A DNA stretch of 64,000 bases, from NCBI RefSeq assembly GCF_008124785.1, contig NZ_VNHU01000002.1, positions 543,205-607,204 of the forward strand, in the 5' to 3' direction. Positions 34,032 to 43,074 of the stretch are shown piece after piece (the stretch's first letter is position 1; every line of letters starts with the position of its first letter). Both the position numbers and the translations under genes were made by a program. The notes beneath the pieces were generated by a model. The model saw only the letters and a list, made by a program, of their open reading frames with translations. It was not told where the DNA came from and ran no database searches. This stretch comes from Aquimarina intermedia (lineage in GTDB: Bacteria > Bacteroidota > Bacteroidia > Flavobacteriales > Flavobacteriaceae).

Positions 34032-34880
34032 ATGTCGTCAACTCAAAACATTCCCGAACTTGTAGATGATGTATGGTTGTCTCAACATTTGGATGACCCG
34101 CACCTAATTCTTTTGGACGCAAGTATCAAAAATGTGATGGATCAGGAAAACAGCAATAAGAATTATGCGATCCTACCAAAAGCTCAATTCTTTGATTTAA
34201 AAAAAGTTTTTTCTGATCAATCCGTATCCCTGCCTAACATGGTGCCTTTGCCTCGTAATTTTGAAAAAGCCTGTCGAGCTTTGGGTATTTCTAAAAGCAG
34301 TAAAGTTGTGATATATGATACTAAAGGTATCTATTCAAGTCCCAGAGCTTGGTTCCTTTTTAAAATTATGGGATTTGATAATGTGGCCATATTGGACGGG
34401 GGTCTGCCCGCTTGGCTACAGGCAGGTCGGCGCACAACCAATCAGTATCAGATTACCAACAAAGAGCAAGGTTCTTTCAAAGCGCGTTTTCGACCGGAGC
34501 TCGTCGTTAATGCAGAGGAGGTTCTAAATGCAATTAATGGTCCTCACAAACTTATCATCGATGCACGTTCTCATGGTCGTTTTACGGGTACCGAACCAGA
34601 ACCAAGAGCAGATTTAAAAGCAGGTCATATCCCTGGATCTATAAATATTCCTTACACCGAACTTTTGAAAAACGGTAAATTTATTGATCAGGTATCACTC
34701 AAATCCGTGCTTAATACTCTAAATTTGAACAACAAGCACCTCATATTCACTTGTGGCTCGGGAATTACTGCTTGTATTCTTAAATTTGCCTTTGAGCAGA
34801 GCGGCTATCAGAATGCTTCAGTTTATGATGGTTCCTGGACAGAATGGGGTCAACTATCTAATGCACCGATTGCTCTATAA
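34032..34880 (+). CDS. Thiosulfate/3-mercaptopyruvate sulfurtransferase, two rhodanese domains
   Basis: A 282-residue tandem rhodanese. The inactive N-terminal domain (about 10-135) ends with LDGGLPAWLQAG. The C-terminal domain (about 160-280) carries catalytic C241 in CGSGITAC, the form typical of mercaptopyruvate sulfurtransferases (SseA type). It transfers sulfur from 3-mercaptopyruvate or thiosulfate to thiol or cyanide acceptors. It follows gpsA by 15 bases and is followed by the GH3 gene, so cotranscription is likely. Confidence 0.9.
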   Translation: MSSTQNIPELVDDVWLSQHLDDPHLILLDASIKNVMDQENSNKNYAILPKAQFFDLKKVFSDQSVSLPNMVPLPRNFEKACRALGISKSSKVVIYDTKGIYSSPRAWFLFKIMGFDNVAILDGGLPAWLQAGRRTTNQYQITNKEQGSFKARFRPELVVNAEEVLNAINGPHKLIIDARSHGRFTGTEPEPRADLKAGHIPGSINIPYTELLKNGKFIDQVSLKSVLNTLNLNNKHLIFTCGSGITACILKFAFEQSGYQNASVYDGSWTEWGQLSNAPIAL

Positions 34881-34923
34881 ATGGTATAACAATTGCAGTA
34901 ACTATTTTCTAAAAAAATTACAC

Positions 34924-36021
34924 ATGAAATTACTTAGTACGCTATTCCTTTTTCTTACGAGCATTTATTTTAGCCATTCGCAATCGACACCCTATACTCT
35001 GAGTGATTTTTATGGGAATTCTACAGAACTAGAGCAAAAAGTGTTAACAATTTATAATGCTCTTTCTGAAGAACAACGCATTGCACAAATGATCATCACA
35101 TCTGCCGGAGAATTAGGCAAACCCGAGGCTGTGGTGAATGAGCTAGCAAAAAAGGGAGCTATTGGAGGGGTCGTTTTTTTAAAAGGAACCAAGGCAAATC
35201 ATACCCAACACATTCAGACTTTGAATAAGATCGCTAAAGCGAATGCTACTCCGGCACTTCTTTATAGTATGGATGCCGAACCCAGCTTACTAAGCAGCCG
35301 AATTAAAGGTGCAAAGGATGTGGGTAAGACAGTAAATATCAAAACTGAAGCCCAGTCCGATCAAGTAGTAGCCGCCATTAACGAAGAATTAAATGCGATT
35401 GGTGTGCATCACAACTATGCACCTGTTTTGGATGTGAGTACTTCAAATGAGGCTATAAAATCAAGAAGTTATGGAAGCGACAAAGAACAGGTTATAGCTT
35501 TAGCCAACAGATTTATACAAAAAACACAGGATGGTGGTATTATTGCCACTGCTAAGCATTTTCCAGGTCATGGATTAGTTTCCGGGGATACTCATAAACA
35601 AAGTGTTTATATCGACGGCCCTTTACAAGAGGTAGCTAATTACGAAAAAATCATAGCCGATGGGGTACTCTCTATAATGGTTGCCCACATTACCATAAAG
35701 AATAACGAATCTTATGATACCAACGGTTTGCCGGCAAGTTGTTCCCGTAAAATTGTGACCAGCTTGCTAAAAGAGGAAATGGGTTTCAAAGGTATCGTTA
35801 TTTCAGATGCTTTAAATATCATGAAAGCAGTAACCATTTTGGACAACGCCCCTTTACTAGCTTCAAAAGCGGGTTGCGATTTGATTCTTATGCCACAGGA
35901 TGAGGAAAAAACGATTCTGGCCATTCTAAACGAAGTTAAAAAGGATCCAGAGTACAAAGCTCAGGTTGAGGCATCTGTTAAAAAGATTTTACGACTAAAA
36001 GTTGTTGCCGGATTATTGTAA
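34924..36021 (+). CDS. Glycoside hydrolase family 3 protein (NagZ-type, secreted)
   Basis: I start this at the ATG at 34924, which opens with a signal peptide (MKLLSTLFLFLTSIYFSHSQ). The longer frame from 34753 runs through the upstream sulfurtransferase gene. The 365-residue protein is a single GH3 TIM barrel with the signature AKHFPGHGLVSGDTH (H catalytic partner of the NagZ-type loop) and the nucleophile Asp in VISDALNIM. Such enzymes remove beta-linked N-acetylglucosamine from peptidoglycan fragments or chitin-like sugars. It lacks the beta-lactamase-like fusion partner found on long flavobacterial GH3 proteins. Periplasmic location is expected. Confidence 0.88.
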   Translation: MKLLSTLFLFLTSIYFSHSQSTPYTLSDFYGNSTELEQKVLTIYNALSEEQRIAQMIITSAGELGKPEAVVNELAKKGAIGGVVFLKGTKANHTQHIQTLNKIAKANATPALLYSMDAEPSLLSSRIKGAKDVGKTVNIKTEAQSDQVVAAINEELNAIGVHHNYAPVLDVSTSNEAIKSRSYGSDKEQVIALANRFIQKTQDGGIIATAKHFPGHGLVSGDTHKQSVYIDGPLQEVANYEKIIADGVLSIMVAHITIKNNESYDTNGLPASCSRKIVTSLLKEEMGFKGIVISDALNIMKAVTILDNAPLLASKAGCDLILMPQDEEKTILAILNEVKKDPEYKAQVEASVKKILRLKVVAGLL

Positions 36022-36103
36022 TAATTCTCTCGCAGCATCTATTTGGCTAACTTCTATTTGTTCAGTAAATATTTGTGATTGTTTTTTCAAATACAAATGA
36101 AAA

Positions 36104-37207
36104 TTATACTGCTTCAAACAATTTACCCGGTAATGGCTTAACCACCCCCTTTAGCTCCATGGATAGTAAATGCGAGGCTAGTTTATAGGTCGGTATACTA
36201 CATTGCAAAGCAATACTATCAAGAACCGTTTTGCCATGGGCAGTCAAGAAATTATAAATGCGCTCTTCATCGCCCTCTAAGGTGACAAATAGCTCTTTTT
36301 GTATCACCGCGGTGTTTTCCTCTTTAGCCTCCCAGTTTAGCATATATAGTAAATCCGCCGGTGAAGTAAGCATGTGTGCCCGTTGTGTTTTTATCAACGT
36401 ATTACACCCACGACTTAATGCATCTGTAGTTCTTCCCGGAACAGCAAAAACCTCTCTATTATAAGAATTAGCAATTTCTGCGGTTACCAAAGACCCTCCT
36501 TTATCCGCACTCTCAATGACTATGGTAGCTTCGCTTATTCCGGCAATAATTCTATTGCGACTTAAAAAATTATTCCGATCAAAAACATCTGTACTCCAAA
36601 AATCAGTGAAAAAACCGCCATTAGCCTCTACCTGTTCGATATATTTTGCATGTGTTTTTGGATACATTTGATTTAATCCATGTGCCAGACATCCCACGGT
36701 TTGTAAGCCGTGCTTTATAGCTGCGCGTTGTGCTGTTATGTCAACGCCATAGGCAAAACCAGATATGATTACTGGATTTAAGGGTGCTATAGCTTCAATT
36801 AACTCTTCACAAAAGGAAACCCCATACTTTGTCACCTTTCGCGTTCCCACAATACTAAGTATTTTTTTTGATTTCAAATCAATAGCCCCCCTGCCAAACA
36901 AAATTACTGGACCATCCAGGCAATGTTTTAATTTATCCGGATAGTCTTGATCCTGATACGTTAAAAATTGAAGATTATTTTCTTCAACAAATCGTAATTC
37001 GGCTTCTGCTACATGTTGATGTTCTGTATTATGCAGTTCTTTAATTTTGACACGTCCAATACCGTCAATTTTTAAAAGATTTGAGGGTTTGGATTTAAGA
37101 ACAGTATCGGCAGAACCAACGGTTCTGATCAGTTTTTTGATAGAGCTATCCCCCAAATTGGGGATCTTTTTTAGCGTTAGCAGTGCTAATTTTTCTGTGT
37201 CATTCAT
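36104..37207 (-). CDS. dprA: DNA processing protein DprA
   Basis: A 367-residue protein that loads RecA on incoming single-stranded DNA during transformation. It has an N-terminal helix-hairpin-helix (LKIDGIGRVKIKELHN), the Rossmann-like DprA core with GTRKVTKYG, SGFAYGVDITAQRAAI and PGRTTDALSRGCNTLI, and a C-terminal winged helix (about 305-367). The full length suggests a functional gene. It is convergent with the GH3 gene and divergent from the HU/SPOR gene. Confidence 0.95.
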   Translation of the reverse strand: MNDTEKLALLTLKKIPNLGDSSIKKLIRTVGSADTVLKSKPSNLLKIDGIGRVKIKELHNTEHQHVAEAELRFVEENNLQFLTYQDQDYPDKLKHCLDGPVILFGRGAIDLKSKKILSIVGTRKVTKYGVSFCEELIEAIAPLNPVIISGFAYGVDITAQRAAIKHGLQTVGCLAHGLNQMYPKTHAKYIEQVEANGGFFTDFWSTDVFDRNNFLSRNRIIAGISEATIVIESADKGGSLVTAEIANSYNREVFAVPGRTTDALSRGCNTLIKTQRAHMLTSPADLLYMLNWEAKEENTAVIQKELFVTLEGDEERIYNFLTAHGKTVLDSIALQCSIPTYKLASHLLSMELKGVVKPLPGKLFEAV

Positions 37208-37274
37208 GTAAGTTGGTCTAAGTCAGTACAAGTAACAAAAAATATAAATCTGTTGATAAAATTTTATCCTCTAC

Positions 37275-37306
37275 TTTTTAACAACTCACAATTTTATTTA
37301 CCTTTG
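37275..37306 (+). promoter_or_regulatory. Promoter of the HU/SPOR gene
   Basis: TTTT at 37275-37278, 20-base spacer, perfect TACCTTTG at 37299-37306. Confidence 0.5.
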
Positions 37307-37410
37307 AGTACGTCGATTTTATGAAAAATGATGATCGACAGTATATAACGTAGTAACACAAATCAATCGCAGCATCTATTACTGTTGATTCTATAATTTA
37401 TAACGGGGAA

Positions 37411-38403
37411 ATGAATACTTCAAAGTACATTAGTGAATTATTATATCGATACGAATGTGTAATAATTCCGGGATTCGGAGCCTTTTTAACACGTCGTGAA
37501 TCAGCAAGAATATTGAGTGCTTCGAATACGTTTCTACCTCCTAAGAAAACCATTTCCTTTAATAGTCAGTTACAAAATAATGATGGGCTTTTAGCTAACT
37601 ATATCGCATCGGCCGAAAATATTTCATACATAGATGCAGTTGCTGCTATTCAGCGATTTGTTGCATCATTAAATTTAGAATTAAATCAAGGTAAGCGTGT
37701 AACTCTCAATGCGATCGGACACATGTTTCGTTCTGTTGAAAACACTTTACAGTTTGAGCCGGCTACTGAAGAAAATTATCTTACCGAAGCTTTTGGCTTA
37801 CCTACTTTTATTTCACCACAAATCCAAAGAAACGTTGAAGTTTCACGCGAAGTATACAAACAAGAAACCGAACTTATTGAGGCCAAAGCACCCATTGCTT
37901 TTACACCTGAAAAACGTGCGCAACGTACCTATCTTAATTATGCGGCAACTGCAGCAATCATTGTAGGTCTCTTTGGTTTAACAGGATATCTGGGGCTTTC
38001 CTATCACAACAGTTCTGTAGAAGCTTATAACTATACGCAACGTCAGGAGGCAGCAAAGGATATCAATAATATGATCCAAGAGGCTACTTTTGAGATCTCA
38101 AGTCCCCTGCCAGCTATAACATTGAATATTGCCAAAGAACATGAAGACATTACTGAAGCGTCTGCACTATATGGCAAATATCATATCGTTGCCGGAGCGT
38201 TTAGAATCGAAGCGAATGCTAAGAAGAAAATGAGACGTCTTAAAGCTAAAGGTTTTGAACCAAGACTTATTGGGAAGAATAAATATGGCTTACATCAGGT
38301 AGTGTATAGCAGTTATTCGAATCGAATGGAGGCGTTACAAGCTTTGCAAAAGATCAAATACAAGCAAGATCGTCGTGCTTGGTTACTTGTTCAACCCATG
38401 TAA
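37411..38403 (+). CDS. HU-like and SPOR domain membrane protein
   Basis: A 330-residue protein. Residues 1-130 form an HU/CCDC81-like domain (SKYISELLYRYECVIIPGFG, then INALELNQGKRVTLNAIG-like segment). A membrane helix spans about 172-193 (AATAAIIVGLFGLTGYLGLSY). The C-terminal SPOR domain (about 255-330, YHIVAGAFRIEANAKKKMRRL) binds denuded peptidoglycan. The type is widespread in Bacteroidota, and a cell division or envelope role is inferred from the SPOR domain. DNA binding by the HU-like part is uncertain. Confidence 0.88.
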   Translation: MNTSKYISELLYRYECVIIPGFGAFLTRRESARILSASNTFLPPKKTISFNSQLQNNDGLLANYIASAENISYIDAVAAIQRFVASLNLELNQGKRVTLNAIGHMFRSVENTLQFEPATEENYLTEAFGLPTFISPQIQRNVEVSREVYKQETELIEAKAPIAFTPEKRAQRTYLNYAATAAIIVGLFGLTGYLGLSYHNSSVEAYNYTQRQEAAKDINNMIQEATFEISSPLPAITLNIAKEHEDITEASALYGKYHIVAGAFRIEANAKKKMRRLKAKGFEPRLIGKNKYGLHQVVYSSYSNRMEALQALQKIKYKQDRRAWLLVQPM

Positions 38404-38599
38404 TCAGTATTTTTTCTTAAATAATTCATAATTTTATGGTAATCAGCATTTAATGAATTTCTCATTAAATATCTCGGTTTCTTATTACATATACAATCTT
38501 CATATTTATAAAGTAGAATACTTAGCAATAAACCATCCTGTTTAATGTATTTATAGTAATCTCTGCCTTGGATTGTTGCACTACGAAACTTTGACTGAA

Positions 38600-38632
38600 T
38601 TGGACATATTCAAAGTTTGCTGAGTATCTTTG
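38600..38632 (+). promoter_or_regulatory. Promoter of the acyl-CoA thioesterase gene
   Basis: TTGG at 38600-38603, 21-base spacer, perfect TATCTTTG at 38625-38632; the ATG follows 20 bases later. Confidence 0.5.
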
Positions 38633-38652
38633 CTCAAAATTAAACACTCATT

Positions 38653-39162
38653 ATGGAAGCCAGACACCCATCAGAATCACTTACTGTATTAACCGATCTT
38701 GTTTTACCGGGAGAAACGAATGGATTAAATAATCTTTTTGGAGGTGAACTTTTGGCACGTATGGATCGTGCAGCAGGAATCGCTGCAGGTAGACACTCCA
38801 GAAGATTGGTTGTAACAGCCTCTGTAAATCATGTAGCGTTTAATAAAAGTATTCCCTTAGGGAGTGTGGTGACTGTAGAAGCTAAAGTATCTCGTGCTTT
38901 TAAAAGCTCTATGGAGGTTATTATTGATGTTTGGGTAGAAGACCGTCAAAGTGGAGATAAAAGTAAGGCTAACGAAGCTATATATACTTTTGTGGCCGTA
39001 AATGAAAGTGGTATGCCTGTGCCTGTGCCTCCTGTACAACCAGAAACTGAACTTGAGAAACAACGTTTTGATGCTGCCTTAAGAAGAAAACAATTAAGTC
39101 TCGTACTGGCCGGCAAAATGAAACCCCACGATGCCACCGAACTTAAAGCACTGTTTGTTTAG
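38653..39162 (+). CDS. Acyl-CoA thioesterase, hotdog fold
   Basis: A 169-residue cytoplasmic hotdog protein of the YciA/BFIT type. The signatures are NGLNNLFGGELLARMDRAAG (with the catalytic-region Asp) and VNHVAFNKSIPLGSVVTVEAKV. It would hydrolyse acyl-CoA to free acid and CoA. The C-terminal proline-rich and helical tail (about 120-169) is usual for this subgroup. Single gene with its own promoter, convergent with the GyrI-like gene 17 bases away. Confidence 0.92.
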   Translation: MEARHPSESLTVLTDLVLPGETNGLNNLFGGELLARMDRAAGIAAGRHSRRLVVTASVNHVAFNKSIPLGSVVTVEAKVSRAFKSSMEVIIDVWVEDRQSGDKSKANEAIYTFVAVNESGMPVPVPPVQPETELEKQRFDAALRRKQLSLVLAGKMKPHDATELKALFV

Positions 39163-39179
39163 TTTTATTTCAATCCGCT

Positions 39180-39665
39180 CTATTGAGGAGTAATTTTTTT
39201 AATCGGTACGTATATCTGTTCTTCGGACAGCGGATTCTCAGGCCCCAAGTATTTTGGACCCATATAATCAAAATGCCTTCTTTGATCAATACCATACCCT
39301 GAGTATGGTAACCAATCATTATGGATGTAATTGAGCGTTCTATGGAATGTTTTTATCGGACCATGATGCGTAAATATTGCATAGAGTCCTTTTTCAATTA
39401 CTACCTCACTAACATCTTTTAATTTGCTATACTTTACATCATCAAGTATCGTAGCCCAGGTTTTATAAACTCCCGTCTCAGAGAACTCAGCATCGTACTC
39501 ATGCACCGCATAAAACTCTGATGGCTTTATGCCAAGATGTTGAATTATATCAGATACAAAGGTTTTCCAATGCATCTCAACCTCGGGAGCTCCCGGTGTT
39601 GTAAGTAATAAGCGTCCCAATAGCCGTTTTTCTTGTATTTCTTTTATTTCTGGTGTTAACATCAT
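39180..39665 (-). CDS. GyrI-like / AraC-type effector-binding domain protein
   Basis: A 161-residue stand-alone SHV/GyrI-like domain (Bacterial transcription activator effector binding). It has the characteristic core YAVHEYD, then ATILDDV, LYAIFTHHGPIKTFHRTLNYIHNDWLPYSGY and a final YVPIKK strand. It lacks any DNA-binding domain. Such proteins bind small hydrophobic ligands or bind/sequester partner proteins. Its ATG overlaps the stop of the EnvC-like gene, so it is cotranscribed with the envelope operon upstream. Confidence 0.88.
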   Translation of the reverse strand: MMLTPEIKEIQEKRLLGRLLLTTPGAPEVEMHWKTFVSDIIQHLGIKPSEFYAVHEYDAEFSETGVYKTWATILDDVKYSKLKDVSEVVIEKGLYAIFTHHGPIKTFHRTLNYIHNDWLPYSGYGIDQRRHFDYMGPKYLGPENPLSEEQIYVPIKKITPQ

Positions 39666-40894
39666 TACATTCTATAAATCCAATGTTGTGGATTAAGACG
39701 TTTGGCATTTTGATAGATTAAGAATTTCATGATCGCTCTACCGGTGGCAGGATTCACCCGCACCTCTCCTATTTCTTGCTTTGTACGCACCTGATCCCCT
39801 TCTTTTACTGTAATATTCTCAATATTATAATAAGTGGTAATAAAATTACCATGACGAATTTGCACTAATCTGCCTGCACCTCTCAACTTCTGTATCGCAA
39901 TTACTTCGCCTTCAAAAATGGCTCTTGCCCGCTCTCCTGCCCGCGTTTCAAGTTCTACTCCGCTACTATTAATTTTAATATTAGGAAGTGTTGGATGCGG
40001 CTGTGGTCCGAATTTCTTAGTAACTCTCCCCGTACCTACCGGCCAAGGCAACTTACCCTTGTTAGCTGTAAAATTATCTGCCACTAATTTAGCCTCTGCG
40101 GTAAGCGCAAAAGTAGTTGCCGAACCTTTATTTGTTACTTTTTTACCTGCCTTTTTATTAGCTTTTGCTATCGCTTCTCTAATCAGTTTTTCTATAGCCT
40201 TATCAATAGCACTCGCCTGTCGTTCTTTCTTTTTAATTTGCTTGGAATAGACTCCGGACTTCTTACGAATAGTCGCCATGAGTTCTTGTTGTTGTTTCTT
40301 CTCGCTAAGTAGCTTCTCTTGTTCTTTTCGATTTTGTACAACTAAGAGCTCCTTAGATTTTTTTTGATTTGCTAGATCCGTATTAAGAATCTTGAGTTCT
40401 TCTGTTTGTTTTACAATATTATCTGCTTGTTCTTTACGGTGCTTATTGTACTGTTTCATATATTGCAAACGCTTGTAGGCTTGCATAAAATTGGAAGAAG
40501 ACAATAGAAACATGATACGGCTTTGACGGGAATTGCTTTTATATGATTTGGCAATCATCTTTGCATAATCCTCTTTAAGATGTTGTAGCTCCTTCCGAAA
40601 AGCATCGAGTTTTTTAAAATTTACATTAATCTCACGTGTCAAGAGATTTGCCTGTTGATTAGTGATACGAATAAGGTTTTCTCTAGTGCTTATTTGCGCA
40701 TTGATGGCTTCCACCTCATCCAATAACGATCGTTCCTTTAGCTTAGTGTCTGTCCGCAGCTTTTTCATCTGCTCAATTTCCTGACGCAATTGTTGACGTT
40801 GCTCCTCTAATTGTTGCTGCCGTGACGACTGTGAGAAGCTTATGCCACAACATATAAGCAGTACCAGTAAAAGTATATTGTTGTTACCTTTCAT
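39665..40894 (-). CDS. EnvC-like murein hydrolase activator (degenerate M23/LytM)
   Basis: A 409-residue periplasmic protein. The signal peptide ends near ISFSQ. A long coiled coil spans about 22-250, and the LytM-like domain is about 280-409. The zinc ligands of active M23 enzymes are lost: the HxGxD position reads SSGVEL, the YxH position reads YYNI, and the final HxH position reads IMK. This is as expected of EnvC-type activators, which switch on amidases instead of cutting peptidoglycan themselves. It overlaps the DUF4292 gene by 4 bases. Confidence 0.88.
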   Translation of the reverse strand: MKGNNNILLLVLLICCGISFSQSSRQQQLEEQRQQLRQEIEQMKKLRTDTKLKERSLLDEVEAINAQISTRENLIRITNQQANLLTREINVNFKKLDAFRKELQHLKEDYAKMIAKSYKSNSRQSRIMFLLSSSNFMQAYKRLQYMKQYNKHRKEQADNIVKQTEELKILNTDLANQKKSKELLVVQNRKEQEKLLSEKKQQQELMATIRKKSGVYSKQIKKKERQASAIDKAIEKLIREAIAKANKKAGKKVTNKGSATTFALTAEAKLVADNFTANKGKLPWPVGTGRVTKKFGPQPHPTLPNIKINSSGVELETRAGERARAIFEGEVIAIQKLRGAGRLVQIRHGNFITTYYNIENITVKEGDQVRTKQEIGEVRVNPATGRAIMKFLIYQNAKRLNPQHWIYRM

Positions 40895-41664
40895 TCTACT
40901 GTAATTTCTTCATATCCCTTGGGTATGAAAAAGGGAAAACTAACTTTTGGATTAAAGTCTACAGAACGATAGTCTAATTTGATTAATGTTTGTTCTTGAT
41001 CCTGTGTAGCTTTAATTACAATCTCTTTTGGAAAATCTTGATTTCCCACTTTTTGATACGTCTCGTATAAAACACTTAGCGCTCGCTTTTCTACTGGTTG
41101 TGCAAGTAACTGTAACTTCATTTTAAAGTTTTGAGGCGCTATTAAGAATAAGCGATTAAACAATTCTAAATCCTCTTTGGGCTTTAACTGATATCCCTGG
41201 TCGACAATAGCTACTTCAAAATGCTCCTTTTTCAAATCAAAAAGTGATTGCCCTAACAAAAGTTGTTGAACTTTGTTATAGTCTAAATCTGTTCCTAACC
41301 ATTTACTGAGCATCTTAAAGTCTCCGTCAAAATAGGTGTTATTAATTTTCTCATAATATCGCACCCTATTCGGAGTAATCATAACCTTCGCCAAGGTTAT
41401 TCCCAACATTTTTGCCGATAACCAAATTGTTTTGTCCCGCTCCATGCGGAGTGTAACATTAGGACGCACAGATTGTTTTTCGTCTTTATAATTCACTTTA
41501 ACCCTTGCATGTAAGGTGTTAAAATTAAATGCCTGATTATAATGATTACTTATTACTTTTTTTGATTTCAGCCGTTTAGTGATAGCTCCATCGGCACCAG
41601 CCGTGCTTTTACACGAACTTGCGGTAATTAAAATAGCAGTTAAACATATAAAGAATCGAATCAT
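40891..41664 (-). CDS. DUF4292 lipoprotein
   Basis: I start this at the ATG at 41662-41664, giving a lipoprotein signal (MIRFFICLTAILITASSC, lipidation at C18). The longer frame from 41733 overlaps the TPR gene. The 257-residue product is a LolB/LolA-like beta fold of the DUF4292 type (NFNTLHARVKVNYKDEKQSV, then WLSAKMLGITLAKVMITPNRVRYYEK). Its place between the TPR protein and the EnvC-like activator with overlapping ends suggests joint expression. A role in lipoprotein or outer-membrane transport is inferred from fold only. Confidence 0.85.
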   Translation of the reverse strand: MIRFFICLTAILITASSCKSTAGADGAITKRLKSKKVISNHYNQAFNFNTLHARVKVNYKDEKQSVRPNVTLRMERDKTIWLSAKMLGITLAKVMITPNRVRYYEKINNTYFDGDFKMLSKWLGTDLDYNKVQQLLLGQSLFDLKKEHFEVAIVDQGYQLKPKEDLELFNRLFLIAPQNFKMKLQLLAQPVEKRALSVLYETYQKVGNQDFPKEIVIKATQDQEQTLIKLDYRSVDFNPKVSFPFFIPKGYEEITVE

Positions 41665-41671
41665 GGTGTAC

Positions 41672-43045
41672 TTACGATTTATTTTGAAGTTGTGTTGCTT
41701 TTTGCTCGAACTCTTTTGCTTTACTAGCATCACCCAGTGCTTGATATGCTTTACTCATCATGGTATAGAATTGAGATTCAATTACTACGTTATCCAGAAT
41801 ATAATCCAATCCTGTCTCTAAGGTTTCTATAGCTTCATCATATGCTTTTAACGCTATTAAGGCTTGTGCATTGAGTAGATAAATTATTGGCTGTGTAGGA
41901 TACAATTCTAAGGCCAATTCGCTGCCGAATTTTGCTTTTTCAAATCTCTTTAGTTCTATTTGAAGCTCTAGGGTTCGTTGTATAAGACCTATATCATTGA
42001 CTGCATCTTTGAGTCCACGTTCATAATAATTAAGTGCCAGTTCCCTCTCCCCTTTCTCATAATAAAAATTCCCAATATCATTAAAAATTTTGCCGGAACT
42101 GTCTGTTTTTGAAAATGCTTCAGTTACTTCAATAAGTTGCTTCTCAAATTGGGGATTACGTCCTACAAAAATTATAAAATCATTGAGTACTTTATATTTG
42201 GAATCGCTATCCATCGTACTACTTTGTAGTGCAATTTTCATCGAAGCTACAGCCAAATCCGTTTGATTATCATCTAGATAGAATTTGTACAATGCTAAAT
42301 GAGCAACTTCGGATGTTGGGATTTGCGCCAACAGGGCTTTGGCTACCTCAAAAGCTTTCCTGTTTTGATTCGTTTGACTATATAAATAAATCAAGTTTAC
42401 ATAAGGTTGTTCATTTTTGGGCGCTGCCTTAATTTTATTTTCTAAACGCGCAATTTGGGTAGTCGGATTATCAAGTTTTAACGTGATCCGCTTACGTAGG
42501 GTTCTGCGATACTGATCTTCGCCATACTCTGCAACGACCTCATCTAAGGTTTGCAGAGCGTCATCATATCGTTGATCCAAAAAATACAAATTGACCAACT
42601 GCTCTCTATACATGGTATCAAAGCCAACCAGCTGACTTACAACTTCGATAGAAGCTTTATAATCATGCAATGCAAAATGCACCTCGAATAACTGCTCTAA
42701 AATAAATCGATTATTTGGATTATCCTCAAGTGCTTTTTCAAAGTTTACCTTTGCTAATTCGTATTGTTTCAAAGCAAGGTAGTTCTTACCCAGTTCAAAA
42801 TACAGCACCTCTACCTTTGGATCTATTGCAATACACTTTTCTAAGGCATCGATCGCCTTTTCATAATTCTCAATACCTTTTTTCGTCAAAGCTTCAAAAA
42901 AAAGTTCCTGAAACTCATCAGACACATTACCTAAATCATCAACATTCACCTCCTGTTGCGGTTCAATTTCTTGTGCTGCAACAGGGATATATATACTTCC
43001 CATAAATGGGACAGTAAACAAAATGTATTTAATTATAGTAATCAT
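41672..43045 (-). CDS. Tetratricopeptide repeat protein, exported
   Basis: A 457-residue protein with an N-terminal signal-like helix (MITIIKYILFTVPFMGSIYIPVAAQ). About ten TPR units cover residues 55-455, for example LYFELGKNYLALKQYELAKVNFEKALEDNP and NDIGNFYYEKGERELALNYYERG. It probably scaffolds protein interactions in the periplasm or at the outer membrane. It precedes the DUF4292 lipoprotein and EnvC-like genes with very short gaps and follows the sugar nucleotidyltransferase by 29 bases. Confidence 0.87.
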   Translation of the reverse strand: MITIIKYILFTVPFMGSIYIPVAAQEIEPQQEVNVDDLGNVSDEFQELFFEALTKKGIENYEKAIDALEKCIAIDPKVEVLYFELGKNYLALKQYELAKVNFEKALEDNPNNRFILEQLFEVHFALHDYKASIEVVSQLVGFDTMYREQLVNLYFLDQRYDDALQTLDEVVAEYGEDQYRRTLRKRITLKLDNPTTQIARLENKIKAAPKNEQPYVNLIYLYSQTNQNRKAFEVAKALLAQIPTSEVAHLALYKFYLDDNQTDLAVASMKIALQSSTMDSDSKYKVLNDFIIFVGRNPQFEKQLIEVTEAFSKTDSSGKIFNDIGNFYYEKGERELALNYYERGLKDAVNDIGLIQRTLELQIELKRFEKAKFGSELALELYPTQPIIYLLNAQALIALKAYDEAIETLETGLDYILDNVVIESQFYTMMSKAYQALGDASKAKEFEQKATQLQNKS

Positions 43046-43074
43046 GTATGTATCTAACGTATGCTTCCTTTCAA

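Noticed and set aside
34753..34923. Extended N-terminus of the GH3 protein
   Set aside because: It reads through the active-site end of the sulfurtransferase gene in another frame; the ATG at 34924 gives a good signal peptide.
39665..40894. Active M23 endopeptidase
   Set aside because: The zinc-binding His and Asp positions are replaced, so it is described as an EnvC-like activator.
41665..41733. Extended start of the DUF4292 protein
   Set aside because: It overlaps the TPR gene end and hides the lipoprotein signal that begins at 41664.
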